In this document: positions 45,443 to 56,371 of the stretch, in pieces
Numbering within the stretch: the first letter of the stretch is position 1
Layout of the letters: every line of letters starts with the position of its first letter
NCBI RefSeq assembly: GCF_004122105.1
Contig: NZ_SBKN01000003.1
Span: 1-64,000, forward strand
Length of the DNA stretch: 64,000 nucleotides
Source: Flavobacterium stagni
GTDB taxonomy: Bacteria > Bacteroidota > Bacteroidia > Flavobacteriales > Flavobacteriaceae
Direction of reading: 5' to 3'
Made by a program: the position numbers and the translations under genes
Notes under the pieces: generated by a model
Told to the model about the DNA's origin: nothing
The model's database searches: none
The model's input: only the letters and a program-made list of their open reading frames with translations

Positions 45443-45474
45443 CAAATGTAAAGTATATTTTACATATAGACAAA
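45443..45474 (-). promoter_or_regulatory. Promoter with palindromic operator, XRE operon
   Basis: On the minus strand: TTTG (45474-45471), 20 nt, TACATTTG (45450-45443), a near-ideal Bacteroidota promoter with a leader of about 22 nt. The spacer holds the 20-bp inverted repeat ATGTAAA-N6-TTTACAT (45446-45465), and another TTTACAT half-site lies at 45480-45486. Binding there would block sigma access, as expected for autorepression. Confidence 0.75.
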
Positions 45475-45611
45475 TAAAATTTACATTTAGTAAAAAATAA
45501 TTGACTTTTTTACTATTGAATATTCTTTTTAAAACTCCGAATTGCTCATCCTTTTAAAAAAATAATTACCTTCGTAACATAGTAGTTATAAGCCTTTAAT
45601 ACGTATAAGCC

Positions 45612-47147
45612 ATGTTAGTAAAAGTTTTTGGAAGCGCCGTCTATGGCGTGGAAGCCACTACGATTACCGTAGAAGTCAATGTCGACAAAGGAGTCGGTTA
45701 CCATCTCGTCGGATTGCCCGACAATGCCATCAAAGAAAGTAGTTACCGCATTGCTGCCGCCCTAAAAAATAACGGCTATGAATTGCCCGTTAAAAAAATT
45801 ACCATCAATATGGCACCCGCCGATTTACGGAAAGAAGGTTCGGCCTACGATCTAACTCTAGCCTTAGGAATTTTAGTCGCCAGTGGTCAATTGCCCGCCG
45901 ATGAATTGGATCGCTACATCATTATGGGCGAATTGTCCTTAGACGGAAGTCTCCAACCCATTCGCGGTGCATTACCCATTGCCATCAAAGCCCGTGAAGA
46001 GGGATTTAAGGGGATTATGCTTCCGCTACAAAATGCGCAAGAAGCAGCCATTGTTGATGATTTAGCAGTTTATGGTATTGAAAATGTAATGCAAGTCATC
46101 GACTTCTTTTCAGGAAATTTAGAATTGCAACCTACAGTTGTCAATACCCGCGACGAATTTTTTAAATCCCAAGACTTTCCCGAATTTGATTTTGCCGATG
46201 TGAAAGGGCAGGAGTCCATCAAGCGGTGCATGGAAATTGCAGCTGCTGGCGGACATAATATCATTCTCATCGGGCCACCGGGTGCTGGAAAAACCATGTT
46301 GGCCAAACGATTGCCGAGTATCTTGCCACCCATGACCTTGCGCGAAGCCTTGGAAACCACCAAGATTCACAGTGTGGCAGGGAAGGTGAAGGAGGTCGGA
46401 CTCATCAGTCAGCGGCCGTTTCGGAATCCGCATCATACTGCCTCCAGTGTTTCTCTTGTGGGAGGTGGAAGTTATCCCCAACCGGGAGAAATTTCGTTGG
46501 CACATAATGGCGTATTGTTTTTGGATGAACTGCCCGAATTTAAACGGGAAGTATTGGAAGTCATGCGCCAACCTCTGGAGGATAGGGAAGTCACCATATC
46601 ACGAGCTAAATTCACCATTACCTATCCGTCATCTTTCATGTTGGTTGCCAGCATGAATCCGAGTCCGGGCGGCTATTTCAACGATCCCGATGCACCCGTA
46701 ACCACCTCACCCGCGGAAATGCAACGGTACCTGAGTAAGATTTCCGGTCCTCTGTTGGATCGAATAGACATTCATATTGAAGTCACACCTGTACCTTTTG
46801 ACAAATTAGCCGACCGGCAACGTTCAGAAGGCAGTTCGATCATTCGCGAACGCGTCATTGCGGCGCGAGAAATTCAAACCCAACGCTTTTCGGAATTGAA
46901 TCATATTCATTACAATGCCCAAATGAATACACAATTGATTCGAACCTATTGTGAATTGGATGCAACCTCACTAACTTTGTTGAAAAGCGCCATGGAACGA
47001 TTGAATTTGTCGGCCCGAGCGTATGATCGAATATTAAAAGTAGCCCGAACCATTGCCGATTTAGAAGCGGCGCCCACAGTACAGTCGGCACATATCGCCG
47101 AAGCGATTCAATACCGTAGTTTGGACCGTGACGGATGGTTAGGATAA
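45612..47147 (+). CDS. YifB/ComM-family Mg-chelatase-like AAA+ ATPase
   Basis: 511 aa. The N-terminal ChlI-like domain (about 20-145: VNVDKGVGYHLVGLPDNAI, SAYDLTLALGILVASGQL), Walker A IGPPGAGKTMLAKRLPS, Walker B GVLFLDELPEF, and the C-terminal Mg_chelatase_C segment (LNLSARAYDRILKVARTIAD) are all seen. Members related to ComM drive branch migration during natural transformation; a true metal chelatase role is unlikely. Confidence 0.93.
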   Translation: MLVKVFGSAVYGVEATTITVEVNVDKGVGYHLVGLPDNAIKESSYRIAAALKNNGYELPVKKITINMAPADLRKEGSAYDLTLALGILVASGQLPADELDRYIIMGELSLDGSLQPIRGALPIAIKAREEGFKGIMLPLQNAQEAAIVDDLAVYGIENVMQVIDFFSGNLELQPTVVNTRDEFFKSQDFPEFDFADVKGQESIKRCMEIAAAGGHNIILIGPPGAGKTMLAKRLPSILPPMTLREALETTKIHSVAGKVKEVGLISQRPFRNPHHTASSVSLVGGGSYPQPGEISLAHNGVLFLDELPEFKREVLEVMRQPLEDREVTISRAKFTITYPSSFMLVASMNPSPGGYFNDPDAPVTTSPAEMQRYLSKISGPLLDRIDIHIEVTPVPFDKLADRQRSEGSSIIRERVIAAREIQTQRFSELNHIHYNAQMNTQLIRTYCELDATSLTLLKSAMERLNLSARAYDRILKVARTIADLEAAPTVQSAHIAEAIQYRSLDRDGWLG

Positions 47148-48077
47148 ATGTATAGAAAAATGAAAAAGTTAGTCATTGCATTTTGTATTGCGTTTAATCT
47201 TAATGCACAAGAGATTCCAAAAGTTGTAGCAGGAACTATTGAACGCTTACCCGATTTTAAATCGGAATATGTCACTTCTCGAAACATCGATATTTGGTTG
47301 CCCAAGGATTATTCCACTACCAAGAAATACAGTGTGTTGTACATGCATGACGGTCAGATGTTGTTTGATGCCACCACCACTTGGAACAAACAAGCATGGG
47401 AGGTGGATGATGTGATGACCCAATTGTTACAATCGGGAACGATTCAAGAGTGCATTGTGGTAGGTGTTTGGAACGGCGGAGCTACCCGTCATGCCGATTA
47501 TTTTCCTCAAAAACCCTTTGAACAACTCACCCAAAAACAAAAGGATTCCCTTTATCAAGTCAACCGACCCAATGGGAATTCGGTTTTTCAGCAGTATAAG
47601 GTACATTCTGACGATTATTTAAAGTTTTTGGTTCGGGAAGTGAAACCCTATATCGACAGTCATTTTTCAGTATATACGGATGCGGCGCATACCTTTGTAG
47701 CAGGAAGTAGTATGGGCGGCTTGATTTCGATGTATGCGATTTGCGAATACCCCAAAGTATTTGGCGGTGCCGCTTGTTTGTCGACCCATTGGCCGGGTGT
47801 TTTTTCGGTAGAAAACAATCCCATTCCGGCGCAATTTATTCACTATTTGAAAAAACATTTGCCCAAGGCCAATTCGCATAAAATCTACTTTGATTTCGGA
47901 ACGGCTACCTTAGATGCGTTATACGAACCTTTTCAAAAACAAGCAGATGCCGTAATGACCGAAAAAGGTTGGGATAGTGCCCATTGGATAACCCGAAAAT
48001 TTGAAGGCGAAGACCATAGCGAACAAGCTTGGCACAAACGCTTGGCGATTCCGCTGACCTTTTTGTTAGGGAATTAA
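47148..48077 (+). CDS. Secreted putative esterase (alpha/beta-hydrolase fold)
   Basis: 309 aa; a second ATG at 47160 may be the start. Signal peptide MKKLVIAFCIAFNLNAQ. The esterase-D-like fold has VLYMHDGQMLFD, nucleophile motif AGSSMGGLISMYAICEYP (GSSMGG), a charge in DFGTATLDALYEP and the His in GEDHSEQAWHKRL. Homologues hydrolyse esters such as siderophore or acetyl esters; substrate not known. It directly follows yifB (stop/start adjacent) but belongs to a different process. Confidence 0.86.
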   Translation: MYRKMKKLVIAFCIAFNLNAQEIPKVVAGTIERLPDFKSEYVTSRNIDIWLPKDYSTTKKYSVLYMHDGQMLFDATTTWNKQAWEVDDVMTQLLQSGTIQECIVVGVWNGGATRHADYFPQKPFEQLTQKQKDSLYQVNRPNGNSVFQQYKVHSDDYLKFLVREVKPYIDSHFSVYTDAAHTFVAGSSMGGLISMYAICEYPKVFGGAACLSTHWPGVFSVENNPIPAQFIHYLKKHLPKANSHKIYFDFGTATLDALYEPFQKQADAVMTEKGWDSAHWITRKFEGEDHSEQAWHKRLAIPLTFLLGN

Positions 48078-48078
48078 A

Positions 48079-49410
48079 TTAGTTTTGGTAACGGTAATAG
48101 CGGGCACCAATCAAAACCGGATTTTCTTTTTCAATAGAATCTAAAATAAAACCTTGCGGTTGTCCCACAGCCGTACTCAATTCCTTTTTATGTAATTGCT
48201 CGTAGGTGCTAAAATCAATTTCTTTACGGTTTTCAAGATAAGAAAACAGGTTTACTTTCGCGATTTGTGATTTCCAATTAGACTGAAGAATTCCTTCAAA
48301 AACTTTGGACTTGGAACCGCTGCCGTAGGCGATAAAGCCAACTTTTTCGTTTGCTAAATCTGTTTCTTGAGTCGCTAATACGCTTAATCCAGAGAGCATG
48401 CCCAAGAAAATGGAACCCGTGTATAAATTGCCAACCTGACCCGAAGCGGCTTCGCTGGGTTGAATTTTTTCGTGTACCCATTGCAAATAGCCTTCGCTTT
48501 TGGCCAATGCTTTTACTTCTTCGGCAGGAAGGTTGGGGTGCAATTCGTTTTTATATATTTCTATAAATGTTCGGCGCGCTTGAAAACAGTAGGGTAGGTG
48601 CATAAAGACTTGTGCCCAATTTTGGAAAACAACACCTGTAGTCTCCGTTTGTTTTTTGAAATGTTCGTAGGCTTCCGAAATACGGTTGATATAACATTGG
48701 TTAGAATATTGTCCATCAAATACAGGCTGCTCCTTGTAAATTTGAATATCATTTTCCAAAACCCCCAACCAATCGGGATTATCTGATTTTCCAGTTACTT
48801 CTAGTTTTGAAAAAGTACGTCGTGGTTTGAAGAAATCAAAAACCCCTTCAGTGGCAACACCTGTTTTTTGCCCCAAAGCGATGATGCGCGGATTTGCAGT
48901 AATCAATAAAGCCAAAGCTCCAGCACCTTGGGTATATTCTCCTGTTGAGGCTAAGTCGTATTTGGCATTGTCGGTGGTGATTACGATTACTTTTTCGGTC
49001 AGATTCAACCGAACGTAATCCACACCACTTTGCAGTGCATCTACGCCACCAATACAGGCAAAAGTAAAATCTACGGTATCACAGTGGGCAAAGGAACGCG
49101 CACCTAACTGACTTTCCAACAAGGAAATAACATAGGAACCGATAGGTTTAGAACTGTCAACTCCACTTTCCGTTGCAACAAGAATCTTAGAAATTGCTGA
49201 GGGTTGTAGGTTTTCTTGACGAAGTAATTGTAGGGCTGCATTGGCGGCAAATGTTACCACATCTTGTCCCACATCGGGAAAAGCCATTTTGTGTAAGCCC
49301 AATCCTTTAACCAATTTGTCAGCCTCAATTTGACGCTGCTCTGCAAGGGTTTTAATGGGTAAATACAACTGGGGTAAATCCAAAGCGATACTGTCAATTC
49401 CTACGTTCAT
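48079..49410 (-). CDS. mvaS: Hydroxymethylglutaryl-CoA synthase family protein (mevalonate pathway)
   Basis: 443 aa with thiolase-fold features: the HMGS-like core DFTFACIGGVDALQSG has the catalytic Cys, TGEYTQGAGALALLIT follows, and HLPYCFQARRTF carries the His. It should condense acetyl-CoA with acetoacetyl-CoA to HMG-CoA, feeding isoprenoids. Flavobacteria commonly use the mevalonate route. The active-site context FACIGG differs from the animal ACYGG type but is what I recall for this clade. Confidence 0.86.
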   Translation of the reverse strand: MNVGIDSIALDLPQLYLPIKTLAEQRQIEADKLVKGLGLHKMAFPDVGQDVVTFAANAALQLLRQENLQPSAISKILVATESGVDSSKPIGSYVISLLESQLGARSFAHCDTVDFTFACIGGVDALQSGVDYVRLNLTEKVIVITTDNAKYDLASTGEYTQGAGALALLITANPRIIALGQKTGVATEGVFDFFKPRRTFSKLEVTGKSDNPDWLGVLENDIQIYKEQPVFDGQYSNQCYINRISEAYEHFKKQTETTGVVFQNWAQVFMHLPYCFQARRTFIEIYKNELHPNLPAEEVKALAKSEGYLQWVHEKIQPSEAASGQVGNLYTGSIFLGMLSGLSVLATQETDLANEKVGFIAYGSGSKSKVFEGILQSNWKSQIAKVNLFSYLENRKEIDFSTYEQLHKKELSTAVGQPQGFILDSIEKENPVLIGARYYRYQN

Positions 49411-49558
49411 TTTCTTGAATTTTTGGCAAAATTAAAAATACTCAAGCCTTATAAACGTTGGACAAGCCCTAAATTATCTCCCCAGCAATACGATTTATGA
49501 ATTTGTTAAAAAAGCGGGAGTAAAATTTTACTATTTTCGATTTCACACCCGTTTTCGT

Positions 49559-52500
49559 TTAGTTTTTCAACCACTTAGCGATAAGGTTTTCCAAGACTTC
49601 TTTGATAATGGGTTTGGAAGCATAATCGTCCATGCCCATTTCCAAACATTTTTCCTTTTCTCCCACAACAGTACCCGCAGTTAAAGCGATAATGGGCACA
49701 TGTTTACCTTTATCGGATTTACGAATTTCTTGGGTGGCTTCGTACCCGTTCATTACAGGCATTTGAACATCCATTAATACAATGTCCGGTTGAAGTACAT
49801 TGTACTTAATTACTCCTTCTTCGCCATTGTTGGCCTCATAAATTGTGCCGTGAGGAATGATTTGTTTGACTAAAGTTTTGGCTAACAACATATTGATTTT
49901 ATTGTCTTCTACAATCAACACCTTAAAGTTTTCATGCCCATAATTGGGTTTCTCCGTTTCAGTCACTGCTACTTCGATACTATTGATCTCTTCGATAGTC
50001 TTGGTATTGTTGGCTTTCACCACCACATCAAAATAGAATTCTGAACCTTTATTTACCTCGCTGTTGACTTTTAAACGACTTTGCATTAAGCCCAGAAGTT
50101 GGTTGGAAATTGATAAGCCCAAACCTGTACCGCCAAATTTTCGGGTAGTAGAATTGTCACCTTGCGAAAAGGCATTGAAGATTTGTTCTTGGTATTCTTT
50201 ACTGATTCCAATTCCGGTATCTTTTACCATGAACCGCAAACGGCATTGGGTGTCACCTATAAATTCGAGATTGGTCACTGATAGGTTTATTTTTCCTTTT
50301 TCAGTGAATTTTACGGCATTACCCAATAAGTTGATTAGAATTTGTTTTAAACGAATGATATCCGTCCAAACATATTTGGGAACCTCTTTGTTGATGGTGA
50401 GTTCCAATTGTAAGTTTTTACGGTTGGTGTCGTATTTCACCAATTCCACCACCTGACTCAAAATCTCTTTTAAATCATAGCGTCGGATATCCAGTTCGAG
50501 TTTACCCGATTCAATTTTTGAGAAGTCCAAAATGTCGTTGACAATGTCTAATAAGGATTGTGCCGACTCGTTAATGGTATTCATGTAACTGCGTTGGATT
50601 TGCTCCAAGTTGGTACTTTTTAATAAATCGGTAAATCCGATAATTCCGTTTAAAGGCGTTCGAATTTCATGGCTCATATTTGCTAAGAATTCCGATTTAG
50701 CTTTACTCGCTGCCTCCGCATATTCTTTGGCTTTGATGGCTTCTTCCGCTTCTTTCTGACGGGTAATATCAATGAGAATTCCTTCAATATATTGGGAATC
50801 TTCATTGCGTATAATGTCTCCAAATTCTTCCACCCATTTTATGGTATTTTCGGTATTTAATACACGATAAGTGGTATGAATTTTCTTTTTCGAACTAATG
50901 GCTTTTTTATACGTATCAAACACCCGTTCTCTGTCGTCAGGATGGATTATTGCACCAAAACTGTTTTTATGATTTTTGAAATTCTCTTTCTTAACTCCAG
51001 TTAACTTTTGGATTTCATCATTTAGATATATGTAGCTGTAATCGTCATCGATTGAACACAAATACACTGTACCAGGGATGTTGTTCGCTAGTAATCGGAA
51101 TCGTTCTTCGTTTTCACGTATGGTACTTTCATTGATGTTGCGTTCTAGCGTAGAAGAAACAATTCGAGCTAATGTATTGAGAATTGAAATTTCTTCGGGT
51201 TGCCAGTTTCTTTCTACATACATCTCGTCCAAAATAATAAATCCTTCCAATTGATTGTTTACGGTAATGGGTAATATTAAAATGGAAGTGCAATGTATAG
51301 CAGTCAGAAAATCACGTGATACTGACGATTTGATATCTTTCACTAATCCAGAATAAACCTTATCTTGTTGCAATACTTGGAATATTTCTTCAAAATCGTT
51401 GTAGCGTAAATTTTGTAGGTTCGGATTTAATTCAATAATGTTTTTCTGTTCTTTGTGCCAACGGTTGCGCTGACTGAATGTCATTTTTTCATAATCAAAT
51501 TCAAAATAGGACATTCGGTCGACACCTATAACATTTCCTAGGGATAATAAAACTTCATTAAATAATTCTTGTTTGTTTTTGATGGCAATAAAACGGTTGG
51601 TAAATTTGGTTATCTCAGTTAAAATTTGGTTTTTGTATTCCAATTTCCCTTCTGCTTCCAAACGTTGGTGAGTTTCGATAGCTGCCGCTAAATAATCACT
51701 GATCGAGCGGGCAAATAAAATATCTTCGTTATCCCATTCTTTGATTTTAGTGTCGGATTCAATACAAAGTACACCATACAACAAACCGTTGATATAGATG
51801 GGGGTATCCAACATGGATTTTGTAGCAAATTCATTGAAATAGGATGACGTAAATTCTGTAGTAAACGGATTGTCCAATACATTGGAAGCGACAATTTGCA
51901 ACTCGCTTTCAATGGCATTAAAATAGTGCGGATAATCTTTTTTCTCGACAACAAATCCCGATTTGAATTCGTCTTTGTTTTTAATAAATGAACTTTCGCA
52001 ATGAATACGGTCTTCAAGGTACCGCCAAAATCCAACCCGATTCACATCTACTTTTTTGGCAATAATTTTTAATACAGCCTCCAGAAATTCAGTAAAATTA
52101 TCCCCATTGGGTTGGTGTTTAAGCGTTAAATTTTTAATCGCTTCATTGTAGCGTTTTAATTTTTTCTCTTTCCGAACATTTTCGATTTCCAACTGTCGTT
52201 GTAGCGTAACATCCCTAGCAATGACGGTATATCCCGATATTTTCCCTACCTCATTTCTTTTAATCGTAACGTTTTGAGATAACCAAAGAGTCTCTCCATT
52301 TTTGGCCGTTACAGGAACAACAAGTGTGGGAAATTCATTGAACTCCATTTCTGTTCGCTTGTAAAATTCACGAATGCGACGTTGGTGGTCTTTTCGAACT
52401 AAATTGAAGAAAGGCGTTTTTAGAAATTCCTCTTGCGTATAGCCGGTTAAAGCCACACCGTGTTTATTGATAAAAGTGAATTTTCCTTCGGTATTGATTT

Positions 52501-53569
52501 CATAAATAATATCGTTGGCATTCTCAATCAAATTTTGATATTGATTTTGAATGTTCATCTGTTCGGTAACATCCTGCCCAATACCAATAATCAAGTCGTC
52601 TGAAAACTTTTTATCCTTCCATTGGATGTACTTGTATTCTCCGTTTTTGGCTTTTAAACGGCGAATGTGCACGCGGTTATCAATAAAATCATCATGATAC
52701 GCTTCGCCGACAAAATCGGGATCTTCTGTTAATATCCAAAAGCGCATCCCCATAACTTCCTCAGGTTCATACCCTAAAAAGTCGCGAATCTGTTCGCTAC
52801 AATAGGAGAGTTCTCCTTTTTTGTTGGTGGCTATGGTAAGAATATTTCCTTTGGTCAAAATTTCATTGGCAAATAAAAATTTACTTTTTGTTGTGACTGT
52901 AGCCAAATGGATAGAAGCATGAACGCCAATAATTAACAAAGAACAAGAAATTAATATAATTACATCTTTTGGAGGTAACGCTTCTTGTTGGTAAAGGCTA
53001 ATCAGGAATAAAAAATAAATTACTACGAAGGTCCAATACTGAACCATGTTTTTTAAAATGTAATACGATAAAAAGAAATTGATTATTAGCGAACAAAACA
53101 ACATATAGTCGTACGGTAAAGCAACCAAACTGTATATGTTTAGCGTAAAATCAATGACATAAATACTAATAAATACAGGGACATAGTACTTTTGAAGCCA
53201 TTGTGTTCTTGTATTTATAAAATAAAAACTTAACAGTAATATCCCTATGACAAACTTGACGACCAGTAAACTTGTGGGGCGAACATAAAAGATTTCAACG
53301 ACAACTTCAGAAAGGGGTAAGGCGATACCCAGCATCAACAATAACATGTTGTAAAGTTCCTCTTTGGGAGCAAACTCGGAGTAGGTGTTGATAAAACTGT
53401 TTTTCTTGGATTTGTAATTAAAGACAGCGTAGGTAATGTACAGCACTAAAAACAATACAGCAAGTACAACAAACCATTTTTCAAAGTGAAATTCCTTCAC
53501 AATAATAGGTGTAGTTTGTAAAATGGGTGCCTGTAATCCGGTCAATAGAACATTCAATAAATGTGTCAT
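49559..53569 (-). CDS. Hybrid sensor histidine kinase (7TM-PAS-PAS-GAF-GAF-PAS-HK-REC)
   Basis: 1336 aa. Residues about 25-235 hold around seven hydrophobic helices. Then PAS (about 245-335), PAS (about 340-460, [20 protein letters not shown]), two GAF domains (about 475-635 and 650-810), a third PAS (about 820-940), HisKA with phospho-His in [15 protein letters not shown], HATPase with [22 protein letters not shown] and [10 protein letters not shown], and a C-terminal receiver with Asp in [15 protein letters not shown]. It is an orphan in this window; no regulator is adjacent. Stimulus unknown, with both membrane and soluble sensing likely. Confidence 0.95.
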   Translation of the reverse strand: MTHLLNVLLTGLQAPILQTTPIIVKEFHFEKWFVVLAVLFLVLYITYAVFNYKSKKNSFINTYSEFAPKEELYNMLLLMLGIALPLSEVVVEIFYVRPTSLLVVKFVIGILLLSFYFINTRTQWLQKYYVPVFISIYVIDFTLNIYSLVALPYDYMLFCSLIINFFLSYYILKNMVQYWTFVVIYFLFLISLYQQEALPPKDVIILISCSLLIIGVHASIHLATVTTKSKFLFANEILTKGNILTIATNKKGELSYCSEQIRDFLGYEPEEVMGMRFWILTEDPDFVGEAYHDDFIDNRVHIRRLKAKNGEYKYIQWKDKKFSDDLIIGIGQDVTEQMNIQNQYQNLIENANDIIYEINTEGKFTFINKHGVALTGYTQEEFLKTPFFNLVRKDHQRRIREFYKRTEMEFNEFPTLVVPVTAKNGETLWLSQNVTIKRNEVGKISGYTVIARDVTLQRQLEIENVRKEKKLKRYNEAIKNLTLKHQPNGDNFTEFLEAVLKIIAKKVDVNRVGFWRYLEDRIHCESSFIKNKDEFKSGFVVEKKDYPHYFNAIESELQIVASNVLDNPFTTEFTSSYFNEFATKSMLDTPIYINGLLYGVLCIESDTKIKEWDNEDILFARSISDYLAAAIETHQRLEAEGKLEYKNQILTEITKFTNRFIAIKNKQELFNEVLLSLGNVIGVDRMSYFEFDYEKMTFSQRNRWHKEQKNIIELNPNLQNLRYNDFEEIFQVLQQDKVYSGLVKDIKSSVSRDFLTAIHCTSILILPITVNNQLEGFIILDEMYVERNWQPEEISILNTLARIVSSTLERNINESTIRENEERFRLLANNIPGTVYLCSIDDDYSYIYLNDEIQKLTGVKKENFKNHKNSFGAIIHPDDRERVFDTYKKAISSKKKIHTTYRVLNTENTIKWVEEFGDIIRNEDSQYIEGILIDITRQKEAEEAIKAKEYAEAASKAKSEFLANMSHEIRTPLNGIIGFTDLLKSTNLEQIQRSYMNTINESAQSLLDIVNDILDFSKIESGKLELDIRRYDLKEILSQVVELVKYDTNRKNLQLELTINKEVPKYVWTDIIRLKQILINLLGNAVKFTEKGKINLSVTNLEFIGDTQCRLRFMVKDTGIGISKEYQEQIFNAFSQGDNSTTRKFGGTGLGLSISNQLLGLMQSRLKVNSEVNKGSEFYFDVVVKANNTKTIEEINSIEVAVTETEKPNYGHENFKVLIVEDNKINMLLAKTLVKQIIPHGTIYEANNGEEGVIKYNVLQPDIVLMDVQMPVMNGYEATQEIRKSDKGKHVPIIALTAGTVVGEKEKCLEMGMDDYASKPIIKEVLENLIAKWLKN

Positions 53570-53615
53570 GAAGGATTTAAAGTTTGGTTTGATTTCTTAG
53601 CAATTTACGAATAAA

Positions 53616-54944
53616 TCAAAACAATTTCATGATTTTTTTAACAAAATTTATCTTGCTTAAATACGGTGCATAGCGCAAAGGGATATCACCCCAAAAGGGT
53701 TTGTAAACAATGGCTTTTCGATGCGAAAAGGTTTCAAATCCCCATTGGCCATGATAGGCGCCCATACCGCTGTGTCCGATTCCTCCAAAGGGCAATCGCT
53801 TGTTGTTAAAATGAAGAATAGTGTCGTTAATGCAGCCCCCACCAAAACCGTGTTGGCGCATCAATTGTTTGGCCCAACGGATATTTTTTGTAAATACATA
53901 AAAGGCCAGCGGCTTTTCATACAGTTGAATCCATTCGGTTATTTCTTTTTCCTCTGAAAAAGGTACTAAGGGAAGTATCGGTCCGAATATTTCTTCCTGC
54001 ATAACAGCACTTTTTTGGTCGGGCGCAATCAAGGTTGGTGCCCAATACCGTTGATCCCGCTGACCCGTTCCGCCATAAAGTACCTTCCCTGGCTGGCTCA
54101 TGGCTTCTAAGCGCACCCAATGTTTGTCCGAGATAATTCTAGCATAGTCGGGTGACAGTTCCGGATCTTTTCCGTAAGCCGCTTCAATTTCGACTTTCAA
54201 AGCACTAACTAGTGATTCATATATAGATGCGTGAACCAATACATAATCGGGAGCAATACAGGTCTGACCCGCATTTAAAAATTTACCCCAAACAATCCGC
54301 TTGGCAGTCAGTTTAATGTCGGTATCAGCCGCAACAATACAAGGATTTTTGCCTCCCAATTCAAGGGTTACGGGTGTCAAATGTTTGGCAGCAGCCGAGG
54401 CTACAATTTTGCCCACTGCCACACTTCCCGTAAAGAAAATATAATCCCAACGCTCCTGCAATAACTCTTGTGCTATCTCGGGTCCGCCTTCTTTTACAAG
54501 AACTTCCTCTGGCGTAAAAACAGTTGAAATTAATTCGCTTAAAACAGCCGAAACCGATGGGGTTAATTCGGAAGGTTTCAGTACCGCCGTATTTCCTGCC
54601 GCAATGGCTGCTGTTAGCGGGGCTAGGGCCAATTGGAAAGGATAATTCCAAGGCGCTATGATCAAAACCTTACCATACGGTTCATAGTGTATGGATTCCA
54701 CTGACGGAAAATTGAGAAGTGAGGGCCACACTCTTTTGGGTCGGGACCAACTTTTCAACTGCCGTATTGTATTTTTTATGTCGGATAAAACATAAGCCGT
54801 TTCTGTGGCAATCGCCTCAAAACGGGGTTTCTTAAAATCGGTGTGTAGCGCAGCGACAATGGCTTCTTCACGGACTTCAATGGCATTGTAAAGTGCTTTG
54901 AGTCGCTCCAAGCGGTAGTCGATATCGTCACGCAATCTACTCAT
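53616..54944 (-). CDS. Aldehyde dehydrogenase (class 3-like)
   Basis: 442 aa from the ATG at 54944, 1 nt after the stop of the upstream gene; the frame is open to 54995 but that would overlap it by 50 bp. Cofactor segments APWNYPFQLALAP and FFTGSVAVGK, the general-base Glu in VTLELGGKNPC, and catalytic Cys in NAGQTCIAPDYVL are present. The length and lack of a mitochondrial-type N-terminus suit fatty-aldehyde dehydrogenases. Substrate unknown. Confidence 0.92.
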   Translation of the reverse strand: MSRLRDDIDYRLERLKALYNAIEVREEAIVAALHTDFKKPRFEAIATETAYVLSDIKNTIRQLKSWSRPKRVWPSLLNFPSVESIHYEPYGKVLIIAPWNYPFQLALAPLTAAIAAGNTAVLKPSELTPSVSAVLSELISTVFTPEEVLVKEGGPEIAQELLQERWDYIFFTGSVAVGKIVASAAAKHLTPVTLELGGKNPCIVAADTDIKLTAKRIVWGKFLNAGQTCIAPDYVLVHASIYESLVSALKVEIEAAYGKDPELSPDYARIISDKHWVRLEAMSQPGKVLYGGTGQRDQRYWAPTLIAPDQKSAVMQEEIFGPILPLVPFSEEKEITEWIQLYEKPLAFYVFTKNIRWAKQLMRQHGFGGGCINDTILHFNNKRLPFGGIGHSGMGAYHGQWGFETFSHRKAIVYKPFWGDIPLRYAPYLSKINFVKKIMKLF

Positions 54945-54945
54945 T

Positions 54946-56310
54946 TTAGAAAATTCCAAAGCGCCATCCCAAATAAATATCGGCTTGTTTGGCATTGTTC
55001 ATTAAAGCGGTAATGCCCGAACCAGAACCCAAATAGAATCCTCCGGCACGAATGCCCAATCCAGTATTGAAACCCGAAATTTCATTTTGTGTGAAGGGTA
55101 AAAAGAATTCGAAGAAACCTAAATTCAAATGCGGCGTAATCGTAAAATTGTTTTGTGTCGCAATCTGATCGTTTACATCTATGGACTTTACGCGTTGTTG
55201 TAAATAGCCTGAAATAAAAAGCTTAGAAATCACTTTGACATCAGCATACAAAACAAAAGTGGTGGGCAAATTTACTTTGAAATCTTTATTGGAAGTAGTC
55301 TTGGTTAAATAGCCACTATTCAACAAAATAGTTTCTATGTCTTGAATACTTTCAACATTTTCAAACTGGTTCAAATTCAAGCTTTGCGTCCCTTGAATCG
55401 ATAAGGTATAATTGGTGCTTTTGTTGTTGGGATCTTTGAAGGTCATCGAACCCACATTGCGAATTGCCATTCCCAAGTTCAACTTGTAACGGTTCTGATT
55501 TTTCTTCGGATTCTCAGGAGCTTTATCGCGACATTGGTAGTTGACTCCGAGGTCGAAACCGACACCGCCTACCGAACCTATAGCTGACTTACTGTAGTTG
55601 TCAAATTGGGTAAAACTGTTGGCCAATTCTCCTGAATACGCAAAATTAACCGAAGCTTGGGTATTGGTTAAATAGGCCACTCCGCCCACACGGGAAATGG
55701 TTCCTGTAAATTTGTCCATTCCCATATTGGCAAAGGAACCCGGTAGTAATAATTTCCCAGTGAAACCCACATTAAATTTGTGTTTTTCTTTGTTGATCAA
55801 ACTAAAAGCAACGGTTCCTGCCACTTCACCCCAAGCCGTACCGTTGACGCGTTGGTTGAAATTGTTGGAAACCGTCGTAGCACCAAAAATGGAATTGATG
55901 CCTGCGTTTACAAATGCATCTCCCAATCGCGGATCGACATCAATGATGTCCATATTTCCGTAGATTTTGGTACTTAAACCTAAAGCAAATCGTTTGAATT
56001 TGATGCCCATACCAAAGCCGCTTACTTGTACATCGGCTCTTAAATTTACGGGATCAGTACCTCGAAAAAGGACATTTTCCAAATTGTCGTTGTTCACCAA
56101 ATCATTTACTGTGAGTTTGTTGTTGGAAACATTGGCACTAATTCCAAATAAATTAATGTCAAATTTATCGGACATGTTATTCAACTCTGCTGGATTGAAT
56201 TGGGTGTTCAAAACACCAACCCGACTTGAGAGTCCGATTCCTGCAAAATGTTCCTGAGCTTGTGCATATAGACCAACGAAGGCCATCGCAATAAGGTGTC
56301 GTTTTTTCAT
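54946..56310 (-). CDS. DUF5723-family outer-membrane beta-barrel protein
   Basis: 454 aa from the ATG at 56310 (signal peptide MKKRHLIAMAFVGLYAQAQ); the frame extends to 56382 into the next gene. The start HFAGIGLSSRVGVLNTQFNP, the FNPAEL element, and alternating beta-strands are typical of DUF5723 proteins, predicted barrels of Bacteroidota. Role unknown. Confidence 0.85.
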   Translation of the reverse strand: MKKRHLIAMAFVGLYAQAQEHFAGIGLSSRVGVLNTQFNPAELNNMSDKFDINLFGISANVSNNKLTVNDLVNNDNLENVLFRGTDPVNLRADVQVSGFGMGIKFKRFALGLSTKIYGNMDIIDVDPRLGDAFVNAGINSIFGATTVSNNFNQRVNGTAWGEVAGTVAFSLINKEKHKFNVGFTGKLLLPGSFANMGMDKFTGTISRVGGVAYLTNTQASVNFAYSGELANSFTQFDNYSKSAIGSVGGVGFDLGVNYQCRDKAPENPKKNQNRYKLNLGMAIRNVGSMTFKDPNNKSTNYTLSIQGTQSLNLNQFENVESIQDIETILLNSGYLTKTTSNKDFKVNLPTTFVLYADVKVISKLFISGYLQQRVKSIDVNDQIATQNNFTITPHLNLGFFEFFLPFTQNEISGFNTGLGIRAGGFYLGSGSGITALMNNAKQADIYLGWRFGIF

Positions 56311-56371
56311 GTAATCTTGGGGTTTTGTGCTAAAGTTAGCTATTTTTTTTATAAACGAAGAAAAATTGAAT

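Noticed and set aside
53616..54995. Longer start of the aldehyde dehydrogenase at 54995
   Set aside because: It would overlap the DUF5723 gene by 50 bp and adds residues with no family match; ATG 54944 directly follows that gene's stop.
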